A DNA stretch of 64,000 bases from Protea cynaroides (taxonomy: Eukaryota; Streptophyta; Magnoliopsida; Proteales; Proteaceae). The stretch covers positions 50,001,322-50,065,321 of the forward strand of contig CM053269.1 in the NCBI GenBank assembly GCA_028583415.1, written 5' to 3'. The position numbers were made by a program, and so were the translations under genes. A model generated the notes under the pieces. That model did not search any database. It had not been told where the DNA came from and saw nothing but the letters and a program-made list of their open reading frames with translations. Shown here one piece after another: positions 49,501 through 61,500 of the stretch; within the stretch, counting starts at the first letter, position 1, and each line of letters opens with the position of its first letter.

Positions 49501-52500
49501 TATGAAAAAAGGATAAAATATGCTACACAAACGTTCAACCACTTGAATTAGCATGTATGTTGAGCATGTATGACCATGTTTTCTGAAATGGAAGTTCCAC
49601 TAAATGAATACATTGAATAAATAATTTATCATAAATAATTGATTCATCTGGTATTTCTTGGACTATTAACTTGTAGAGCTAATAGTTTTATTAGATTAGA
49701 CTGCTTGGAAGATCACTCGAACTACTCTAATTGGATCACTAAAAGTACAAGTGAATAATTGATATTGTGGGACTGCTTGGAAAATCACTTAAACCATTCT
49801 AACCGGATCACTGAAAGAGTAAAAGTACAAGTGAATAATTGATATTATGGGTAATAACACTCTAATTTACCCAAGATTTGGCTGTTCACCACTTGCCCTG
49901 CCAAATCATGTGTCCATACGTTTGGAGACGGATTCAGCCATGAGTGTGACTAACATGTTCTCCCGAGTCCTGAATTTTACCCCACAGGGGGGAGGGGGGT
50001 GGGGGGGAACAAAAGTACAGAAGAATAGAAGATGGTAGCACATTTGAAAAGGCCCACTGATGCAGCATAGGTTCCACAAGATTTGGATAGGAATCTCTAG
50101 AAGATTTTTCCTAACTTGGAAAATCTTTGTAATTTTTTATTTTGGAAAGTTTAGTCAGTTTTGTTAGGATTGTTATTTCTATTTCAATTTATAGTTAACT
50201 TAGTTTTTTTTTTTTTTTTTTTAATTATTTCTTTTAATGTCAAAAGGGTGTGGACCCCTATTCCATGATTTGGGACTGGGATGTCTTTTTTTTTTTTTTA
50301 TTTATATTTTTTATTTAGTTATTTGGTTAGGGTTGTAAAGCCACTTCTAATTGGAATGAGATGATGCATTGATGAAAGGAATTAGTGAAAAGAAGACTCA
50401 TGGTGGCTTCCTCCCTCTTACGTAAGAATTCTCCCTCTTTTTCTCTTTCTCGATCTCTCCTCTCGATTTCCCTCCCCCTTCGCTATCCCTCACGGAGATT
50501 TTCCCCCACCTTCCTTTTTTTTTTTTTTTTTCCTCTCTCTCTTGGTTACGGTAAGACCCCCCCATCCCTTTCTCTCGGTTTCGATAAAACTCCCATTCCC
50601 TTCCAATTCATCTTCCCTTTATGACGCTTTGTCAGCTATCCCTTTTCCCTCTCCTCTGGGTTATCCCTTCCCCTCTCCCTTGGTAATCCTCTCCCCTTCC
50701 TTACGGTATTTCTCTCCCCTCGGTATTTCCCTATCCCCTCTCCCCTTGGTATTTCCCTATCCCCTCTCAGTTATTCCTTCCCTTTTCTCCTTCATGGTAT
50801 ATTTGCTCTCTTCCCTCACGGTAAGATCTCTACTGCTCTTTTCTCCATGGTTCAGAGTTTCGGCCGAAATTTCAGATTTCGGCTGAAACATATCGATTTT
50901 TATCGAACCAAGATGAAACTGAGTGGCAGTATAGGTTTTACCATATTTCAGTCCGATTTCTTGATTTCGGTGATATCTCGGTTTTTATCGTACTTGATGA
51001 AGCAGCCCTGCAACTGTAACACGCCGCCCGCAGACCTGTAACTGTAATGCGCCGCTAGTGGAGCTCGTGGGTTGAGGTTGGACTTGTAAGGTAGGCTTGG
51101 GGAGAACCTGAGTTGAGAGCAGCCACCAAAGATGAAGGAATCTGTGGCTGCAGCTGAGGGGTTTGAGAGAGATGAGAGTGTGAAACAAGAACAATGACTG
51201 AGTGTGAAAAAAAATTTGAATGTCTGTGAGTACAGAACAAGCCAAAAAAATGACTAGAAAATAGAGAATCGTAACAAGCAAGAACCACCAAAAAACTCCG
51301 AAACTCAACTGGTAGAGAAAGAGAAACATAGAAGCTCTGAATTACACAAGAATCACCATGAAAGGAAGAAAGAAACTCTGAATCATAGAAGAAATTGAGA
51401 AACAAACAAAGATTTCTTCACTAACCAACATAATCACAGAGAGATTTCTTCAGAGAACCAAAAATATAACGAACCACATGAATCACAGATCTGAGCTAGA
51501 TCTGGGAAATAGATCTAGGAAAGACACCTCTCGAATCATAGATCTGAGCTAGATCTAGGAAAGAAAAACTTATAAATCACAGATCTAAAACCAGATCTGA
51601 GAAGAAAATCACAAAGAAGCAGATGGAGAAGAAATGCTAGAGCCGTAGCTTGTCAAACAGGAACAAAGAGCAGAAGAAAGTTCGAGAGTTTTCAACTGTA
51701 TTTTAGTATATTAATCTAATGAATGATACATGTCTTCTTGAGATTTGTACACTGACCTAAACTTAAATAAGTCTTTTTTTTTTTTTTGGTAAATAAATAA
51801 GTCTATTTGCTAATGTACAACTGAAACTGTACTAACATGTGTACATTTTCCTTATGACACTTGGACACATGTACACATTGTTAATAGTGAGGAAGAAAGT
51901 GGCGAAAGGGAGCAGATAGAATTCCTCCTTCGTAGGACTAGTTTGAGACTCTGAGATATATTTGGACTCTATTTTGAGTTTTTGTTTATAACTAAGTAAG
52001 AGTTCAGTTATTATCGATATTAATTTATGTGTTTTCTTTTTTACCAGGCTTCGTCGAAATGTAGGCTGAAACCACCGAAAATTCGGTTTCTGACCTGGCC
52101 GAAACCAGGCACGAAACTGAAATTACGATCCTTGCTTTTCGCTGCTTAGAAATTTCATCTCATCAATTTGGTATCAAAGCCTAGGTTAGAAAAAAAATGT
52201 CAAATCTTCTTACTACTCTAGTGAACTTGAAGACATTCTGCAACCAACAGTTGATTTATTCAAGGTTGAATTTGAAGACATTCTGAAATGGATTGAAGCA
52301 ACCCATTAAGAAATTAAGAAAGACCCCATCGGAGCACTTGATCTCGTTCATGACTTTGTGTTAACAGAATATGTGATTCCATCGTCATTCTTTGAAGGAT
52401 GGACCCTTCGACTTGCAAACTACATCCCTACCACTCGTGCTTTACCAGAATTTTGTTATGGACTAGTGGTGGATGTATTTCCCATGAGATTATTTCTTGA

Positions 52501-55500
52501 CTTTTGCAAGATTCGTGGACTAATTTTTTTAAGCGGGCAAGAGTTGATGCAGCATAGGTTCTACTAGATTTGGATAGGAATCTCTAGAAACTTAGGAAAT
52601 CTTTGTAATATTTTATTTTGGAAAGTTTAGTCAGTTTAGTTAGGATTGTTATTTCTATTTCTATTTACAGTTAACTTAGTCTTTTTTTTTTTTTTTTTTA
52701 AATTTTATTTTAATGTCAAATGGGTGTGGACCCCTTTTCCATGATTTGGGATTTAGATGTCTTTCTGTCTTTTATTTTATTTATCTTTTTTATTTAGTTA
52801 TTTGGTTAGGGTTGTAAAGCCTATATAAAGGCGACTTCTAATTCGATTGAGATTATGCATTGATGAAAAGAATTAGTGAAAAAAAGATTCACGACGGCTC
52901 TCTCCCTCTCATGTAAGAATTCTCCCTCTTTTTCTCTTTTTCAATCTCTCCTCTCCCCTCTCATTCTCTCTTCTCGATTTCCCTCCCCCTTCTCTACCCC
53001 TGGCGGCGGTATTAACCCCCCCCCCACACACACACACACACCTCTTTTCTCTCGGCTATGGTAAGGCCCCTCATCCCTTTCTCTTGGTTTCGATAAAACC
53101 CCCATCTGCTCCCAATTCACCTTCCCTTTAGACGCTCTATCAGCTATCCCTTTTCCCCTCTCCCTCGGTAATCCCCTCCCCTTTCTTACAATATTTCTCT
53201 CCCCTCGGTATTTCCCTATCCCTCCTCAGTTATTCCCTCCCTTTTCCCCTTCACGGTATCTTTGCTCTCTTCCCTTACGGTAAGATCTCTCCTGCTCTTT
53301 TCTTTGCTTAAAAATCTCATCCCATCACTTACGAAGATAGAGGAGGGAGAGGAGGCCGATGAGGTTTCATGGCTAGAGGAGAAGAGAGAGGAACTGGTTG
53401 ATGCAGGCCAGGTTTATTCAAGAAAGAAGGGCCGCAAGAAGAGAGTAGATGGGCCTGGACCATTGGGCCAGGCTAATGCTGGCTAAAACAGCCCATAAGT
53501 TATCTTACCGCCAGCACTAGTACCGCCAGCACTAGTAGTAGACAGCAGTATAGGATTCTTTTGATATTAGGACTCTTTTGATTCAGAATGTCAATTAGTT
53601 TCCTAAAATATAGTAATCAGTTATTAAGAAGTTTCATTGTTTAGAAATTTCCTTAGTTTCCTAATTTCTGTTTTAGAAACTTTCCTACTCTATAAAGGAA
53701 GTTTCTGCTTTAGTTTAAAGTCTCTGTTTCGAAGTTTGAAGTCTCTATTTTCGAAACTTTCCTATTTTTTTGTAATCTTTCAAAAGTTATAAATAAGAAG
53801 TAATAGAAGGCTGGCGGCAGACTTTCAGAAAAAAAAAGAGATTGAATTTTTTTTTTGGTTGAGTCTCCCACGGTTGTGAGACTCAACCACGGTTGTGAGA
53901 CTCAACCGAATGTCTTCTTTTTATCCTTCTTTTTCTCTAATTTCTTTAAGCTATTTTATTCCTCTATTCACTACTGGACGACATTGATTCCTATTGAAGT
54001 TAACCAAATCCTTTCTGGTTTATTCAAGAGCACCATCAACTGCATCAAAATATCTCCAAGCTGGGCGGTAGTGATTACAACAGATCTGCAGAGCTTATAA
54101 CTACTTCAGTTCTTCTCGGATCACTTCCAAATTTCAGGGTGTGTTCACATCTATTTTAAGGACCACCTGTGACAAGTTTCATAAGTTTCTAAGGGTCACA
54201 TCTCAAGGTAAGTGAATTTTTTCATTACTTTCTAATTCTGTTTTGGGTTTGGACTGTGTAAAGATCTTGTAGCAAAGAGGGATCTTTGAATTGAATGTGT
54301 TGAACCCCTCTTTGCCATCAGTGGTGGATGATCGTTCCCTGACTAGAGGAGGAGAAGACGAAGGAGGGGTGGGGAGGAAGCATACCTTTTTTGTAGCTCC
54401 ATGGAGACTCAAGATTTTGCTTCCTCTCCTTGAGGTTCTTGAGCTCTCGGATGCACTCTTCGTTGGTCAGACAGTCTCGTTTTGTCTAATTCTCCCTCTA
54501 TTTAGTCTATTGATCTATATGGCCCTAGTAATGTTAATTTGTAAAATATGTTAGATTTTTAAGCCTAATTAATTTTATATTTAATTTATTCATCTACAAA
54601 TTCTTATAAAGCTATTTTGTAATATTAAAGATAGCTCTTTATTATATCTACGACTTTAAATAGCAATGTGTGCGTGTGGGTGGGTGGGCAGGCCTGCCAT
54701 GCGTGTCGTGGGTGTGTGTTGTGTGTGTGTGTGTGTGTGGTGCGCATAGGGCCAGGCGATCTGGCGTTAAATCAAAATTTTAAAACATTGCTAAATGATT
54801 TATTTATGGTGGCACACCAAATTTTTTGTTTGTTACTTGCATCCCAGTTTAGTCTTTTGGATCAATGGCACAGGGCCAGGCAATCTGGTGCTAAATCAAA
54901 TTTTTAGAACATTGTTAAATGATTTATGTATGGTGGCACACCAAATTTTTTGTGTGTTCTTGCATCCCAGTTTAGTCTTTTGGATCAATTGCACAGGGCC
55001 AAGCGATCTGGCTTTAAATCAAAATTTTACAACATTGCTAAATAATTTAATTATGGTGGCACACCAAATTTTTCGACCCTCAGAGGTTATATCATTAAAG
55101 CAGGACTCTCTCCATCAAAGCTTGTTCCTGGTGTGATAGTCATGATTACAATGTTGATCATCTTTGATGTAAAAGCAGAGGGCTTATTTCTCTTATAGAA
55201 GGTCCCCAATTATTGGTTTTCATTTCATTGGGTCACATTAAATCATGAGTAGTTTTGGACCTTTGGTAATAGGTTGAGTAATTAATCAATCCTTCAAATT
55301 CCAAAGGATATTTACGGCTTATGTTCTTTTGACTTTTGTTATATTGAGGTAGTCTGTAGATGCCATAATTTTGTTGCATATTCATGTAATTTGTCAACCA
55401 TATGTGACTTTAGCCAATCTCCCTGCTTTTCAACCTGTATGTTATTTTTTATTGTTGGTCCGTATTAATTTTTGGTTATATTAAATTACAAAATTTGTAA

Positions 55501-58500
55501 GATTACATTTGTGTGCTAGGTTCCTGAGGGCTTTGAAATGTGTGTTCGTCTGATGCTCCCTGGGGAGATGGCTCTCGTCACATGCCCCCCAGATTATGCT
55601 TATGACAAATTTGCAAGGTTACCGTTCCTAATCTTCTTTTTTTTTTTTAATTTTTTTTATTTTCTAACTTTGGTCTTTGGAGCATGAATTCAAACTGAAT
55701 GATTGGTTCACTAGTAATGACGTATTCCTTTTCCCCTTTTTATGATAAGGCCTGCAAAAGTTCCTGAGGGTGCTCATGTTCAGTGGGAAATTGAACTTAT
55801 TGACTTCAAAATGCCAAAGGTAATCAAATAACTATATCCTCAATTCCCTGGTTAATTGAAATTGTATTGTGTTTGAAACAATAACTTTCTGAGAGATGGT
55901 GTATCTTTTGGTGTAAATGTAAGCAATCCCTTCATGTTGATGTTTTATTTGTTAGATCAACTACATTACTTGCATCATTGCAATCTTTATTGCAGGACTG
56001 GACTGGTTTGAACTTCAAAAGTATAATGGATGACGCCGAAAATATAAAAAACACGGTATTGCATCTGGTTCCTGTAATTTAATTTGTTTTTTTTTTTCCC
56101 CGCTGGCTTATCTCACAATTATTGATTCAACTAACATCGCTATTGATCAGCTCTCCCTTGTGTTTCTTTATTTACCATCATCTTAAAAAACTGTTCTTAT
56201 TTTGTAGCTGTGTGCTACCTAACTCTTTCATCTCAAGATTCAGATTGTGTCTATGTTTGCTTTCTCTGAGATAACAGCATTTGCCCACTCTCTCTGGCAG
56301 GACTTCGAAATCCCTTCCCCTGTACTCTTGTCTCTTTTTTTATAATTTTATCTTGATAAGTTGACAATAACTCCTGCAGATTTTTTAGATTAAAATAACA
56401 TCAGAATAAATAGCTTTCTGATAATACCTAAATGAGTACTCGTAAAGAATTCCCTTAAAAAAAAGTGGAATAAAATCTCTCCTATTTTTCGTTTGTCTGC
56501 ATGGAAACACACTCAAACAGAATCCATTTCATAGATGAATAAACTCTTTCTCTCCCCTCCCAAGTGTGTGCGACTCTGCAGTACCCTGGCTCCACCTTCT
56601 GCTTAGGTCGCTAAATATCAGGTTTAGGATAGCATGTCTGCTTTGCCAAATCCTTGAATTCCTTATTCAAACAGTCATAATTGGAGGAAAGTGTGAGAGC
56701 TAGGGAATGGAGTGGAGTACTGGAGTTTCTTGAAGATATTGGGCTCACTATTATCAGCTGTGTCATCTACATTATTTCCTATCGATGTCTTCTCAGCCAC
56801 ATCATCTACATTATCTCCTATTATTATCATCTCAGTCACGTCATCATAATTATCTCCACATCATTTTATCTATCCAAGAAATCTAGAGTAATGGTGGTGG
56901 ACACAAGGATGAAGGATCGACATTATATGTTTTAGTTACCTTAGTTGTTAACCATTGTTATTTATAGTCTTAGAGTTACTTTGGGTTTGTATTTTCCTAG
57001 TATAGCTTGAAAGACCGATGAGTTGTGGTCTTCCGTACTTATTGTAATTTCTAAATTCTATTTAGCATAAGCATTGGAGGAGAGACACGATCTCGGTTCT
57101 GCCTCTAGAGCAGAAACCTAAATCTCTCTTTTCTCTTCTTCCCTTCTCCTTCTTCTTTTCTTCTTACTTTGTTACTTGGTGTTAGAGCAAGTTACCTAAG
57201 TTGCCGTATTGAGAATTGTTTAAGGTTCTTGTTCTGGTATGCAACCACCATTGCTCCCTTGTTAGTTACTTTTCTTCTTACTTTGTTACTTGGTGTTAGA
57301 GCAAGTTACCTAAGTTGCCGTATTGAGAATTGTTTGAGGTTCTTGTTCTGGTATGCAATCACCATTGCTGCCTTTGTTGGTTATGCTTTTTATTTTCTAT
57401 TCTCTGCAGATATAATTTTGTACGAAAAATCATACCTGATCGAGTGAGTTCGATTTCCTCCTTTGATTCACACTGGAGATTATTGGAATCAATTTCTGGT
57501 TCACGCTGAATTTTTATTCACTAGTTGCCTTTTCTGGTTCATGCTGGAGAACTCTGATTTTGATTCACTGGTTTCCTCCCCTTGATCGAGTGCTACTGAA
57601 TCAACTATCGATTCACTGCTGGTTTCGTACGCTGAATCCATGTTCAATATTCATTTTCTCGGTTGAATTGATGTTGAACTGGTACTTGTGATTTGCGATT
57701 TGTTTGGTTGGAATTGCGTTCTTGTTGAAGAGTTCTTTTAGTTCTGCTCTGCTGCTGATATTCTACTGCCATAGCTGCTGTCTATGGAAGGTTGAAGAAG
57801 AAACCCCCTAGTTATCTCCCAGGTTGCTGGTTTACTGTAAGTATTTGGCTTGCTGGTTGCGTGTTGGAACCATGGTTTGAAATCTCGCACGACTTTCTCG
57901 GTAATTTTGACCTGGTTGAGACGAGAACAAACCCGAGACACTAAGTGTACAGTGTCTTGACCAAAATCTCGAGAAATTCGGTCCATCTCTGTAGGTCTTG
58001 GTCGACCTAGGCCTGTTTTTCTTGATGCTCCGTTTGTTTTGATGTAAAATTTTAGTGTAATATTTTATATGTAAAAAAAAATTTCAATGTTTATTTCCAA
58101 GAGGTAAAATATAGTGATTTCTAAGGGGGATGGAAAAGGAACTTCATCTTTCTTTTACCTACTAGAAACAAACATTGAATTTTTTTTTTTTTACATATAA
58201 AATGTTATACATAAAATTTTCATCAAAACAAATGGAGCTCGACTGAAACCTGATTTATTTTTTTTTGGTTTTTTTTTATGTATTGGACTGAGACTTGATG
58301 ACCTGCATAGAATGGTTTAGGGAATAATACACAACACCGAACACTTATTTATAAGTAGTATTATTTTCATTTACTTAAGATATTATTCATAAATAAGTAG
58401 ACACCCCCCATTTGAATCCCATAAAAATAGTTTAAAATTCAAATTCGAAAAGAATAAAAATGTCAATCCTTCAGTTCAGGAACAAAACTGGCATTTGCAG

Positions 58501-61500
58501 TTCCGGGGGTGATTTTTAACTTTCAAATGCTAGGGATATTCTATAATATAAAATTTTCATAAATTTATTATAGTAAAACTTCATTAAAAACTCGAAGAGC
58601 ATCGAAATAATCATTTGTTTTTATGCCCAAAAAATCATTTCCATCCAGTGTACTTTAAACAACATTTGCGTACTCCAAGCGAGGTTTTGCCAAGTATAAC
58701 TCCTTTAATACAATTCGGATTCAAACAATCTCAAATTTATTGAAAAGTTGATTATGCTAGCTTTCCAAAAAATCTGACATTGTTTGAATCCGAGTTATAT
58801 TGAAGGAGTGACTTTCCAGTCAAACCTTGCTCGGAGCTCGTGAATACTGTTTAAAGTTGCCTGAATAAAAATAATTTTTTGGGCATTAAAATAAATGATT
58901 ATTTTAGTGCTCTTTTGGTTTTTAGTGATGTTTTATCAATAATAAGATTTATAAAGTTTTTAGATTGTAAAAAACCCTAGTATTTGAAAGTTGAAAATCG
59001 CCCCTGCAATGGGAAATGTGATTTTTGTTCTTGAACTGGAGGGTTGACTTTTTATCTTTTTGAAAATTTGAATTTTAGATTATTTGTATTGGATTCAAAT
59101 GGGGATGTTTGCTTATTTATGAATAATATCTTAAGTAAATGTGTATTAGCCATAAATAAATGCTAAGTGCTATAAGCAACATAAACAAGTGTTGTTCCTA
59201 TAAGACTGTAAGTCTATAACCATGATTCTAGTATGTGCAAAACTTTTTGCTACCACTGTGTGTTTATTATTACAAACTAAGGGTTGACTTATGTTTATAT
59301 GGGTTAAAATAAGGTTTCTCTGAATTATGGACCTTACAATATACACCTAGCCCATGAGGTGGCTAACCGAGATTAACAGGCAAAAAATGTGCCGTTTCGG
59401 TCGAGATTTTTGAGACTCTCAACTGTTTCGACCAGAGTCGAGACTCGAGTTTACACACCTTGGTTGAAACTTGGAACTCGATGAGTTCCTCTTGTCCTTT
59501 ATTATTTGTGTTTTCCATTACCGTTCCTACACTTTAAGTCCATCCACATCTCCTTTTACTAATATCCAATCTTCTCAAATTAATTTCAAAATTACCCTTT
59601 CTTGACCATTCCATGTTTACCCTTTGCCTTGGATTGGTGTTTTTAATGGGATTTCAAATACATTATTGTGTTACTATTACTTCTTTGATAACTACCCCAT
59701 GGGCCCCTTAAACATTATGGTTAATTATCAGATTACCACTATCTCTTGTTCTTTACATATTTTGAGTATTATTTTGCTTGGTTGGTCCCATAAGTGTGGT
59801 TAGAATTTACATAATTGCCATTGGACTTGTATATTTGCATTTTTATTATTGCTTTGGTGGCCCTAGAATCACATCAGATTGGTACTTGCAATTTTTTGAA
59901 GCTTGATACTTGCATGGCATGATGGTTGCCATTGCTCATATTCGAACCATCTTGGATTTTATTTGCTACCAGTTGGGGGTGATTGGAGTTTCTTTTATTG
60001 GTTATTATCTGCTCACATAGAATTAGGGCTGCCACAGGGTCAGGTTGGGCCGGATTTTTTAAAACCCCAGCCAAACCCAAACTCCCTTAAAGCCAGCCCT
60101 AACCCAGTCCGACCCTGCCAGGGTCAAACAAAGCGACAACCCAACTGTGACCCTATCAGGGGTTCGGGCATGGCCGGGTTGGCCCTGATTAGGCTGGATA
60201 GTTGGGAATGCCGCCGAAGGTGCTAAACTGCTAATACAGGAGGGGCTAATAAAAAAAATCAGAGAAAATAAATTTATAGTGAAAATATAAGAGGTGCTAA
60301 TAAAAAGTAGAGAAATATGGATTAAAAAAAAAAACTGAAGAAACATTGGAAAAGAGATCGGCAAAAACATTACTAAACAAAAGAAAAAACAGTAGTAAAC
60401 AAGATATCCACCGAAAAAAAAATGCATACAAAATCAGTTAACAAGAATTTAGAAAAAAATCATAAAAAATACAGATGAATGAATATGAACGTATTTATCT
60501 CTGAGCATTGGTTTAGGTTCTTCTGTTTTCCACTGAAGCTCCTCTTGAACATTGTCTCTTTTAGGATCCATGTCTGCTAAAACTAATATTGCTTCTGGTG
60601 ACTTGGCTTCAGGAAATTTGTGTTCCACGGTGTCTTCTAGCTTTAGTATAAGCTCTCCACGTAGCATCTCTCCACTGATATATTGAAGAAATCGTGTAAA
60701 ATAAGAACTGTGAAGAGAATGATATCTTTGTATGAGATTTGAAAGGCGGAAGATCTCTACGACAACCAACATGGAACGTTTGATGCAGCCCAAGTCTACT
60801 CCAGAAGGGGCCGAAAGTCTAAAATTGGGCCAGGCCCAATTGCTGACCAACCCACACTGTTCACGTGAACAGTGTTCACGGTACTGTTCACGTGAACAGT
60901 ACCAACAACAGATTTTCACTCTTTTTTATTTCTTTCCTAAAAATAGTGTTAGTTATTTGGAATTTTAATTGTTTGGAAACTAAAAACTTTCTTAAATTTA
61001 GTTTCCTAAAAGTGTTTAGAAACTTTCCTATTTTCAGATTTAGAAAGTTTTCTTTCCATTGTATTAAAACCTTCCTATGTTATAAGGAGGTTTAGTTTAG
61101 TAGTTTTATCTCTTTCCTATTTTAATTGTAAGGATTCTCATTATAAATAAGAGGAGTAGAAGCTGGCTGGTGGTTAGATTTTCCAGAAAAAGTAAAGTTT
61201 AAAACTTCTATTTTCTGGTTGAGTCTCTCAAGGTTGTGAGACTCAACCAATTGTTTCTTCTTCTTTCTTTGAGATTCTAAGCTTTGTTTTAGTTCACAAT
61301 CAATCAATATTGGCTGGCGACACTGTTCTCTGCTGAGTATGCTAAAGTCTTGCTGATCTGCTACCAATTTCCATCGACATTAGCTGAACTATAACCAGAT
61401 CTGGGCGGTACCAGGTACAGCAGGTACAGCAGGCTTTCGAGACTCATAACTCCTATAGTTCTTTTCAGATCCTCCCCAAACTTCAGAAGGTGTTTACAAT

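Larger units (their letters stand above)
43258..55519 (+). other. PAS1 intron 11 (12.3 kb)
   Basis: Donor GTGAGT, acceptor TGCTAG. In order it holds a TTTCGG-rich repeat (43735-43931), the hAT transposon, a foldback element, a non-autonomous LTR element with its own insertion, a solo LTR and a 123-bp tandem repeat. No host exon was found in between. Confidence 0.75.
57871..59462. mobile_element. CTCGG/TTTCGG-type repeat with nested MITE and foldback
   Basis: The left edge CCATGGTTTGAAATCTCG and right edge (complement CCAAGGTGTGTAAACTCGAG) look like diverged inverted ends. The interior carries many GAGAC/CTCGAGA words. It encloses the small MITE at 58028 and the foldback at 58341. Confidence 0.4.

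Noticed and set aside
50385..51405. Ser/Pro/Leu-rich frames
   Set aside because: They are TC-rich LTR sequence and its insert; the same block recurs at 52876-53337.
54743..55075. CRISPR-like array
   Set aside because: It is a plain head-to-tail repeat in a plant intron with no spacer structure.
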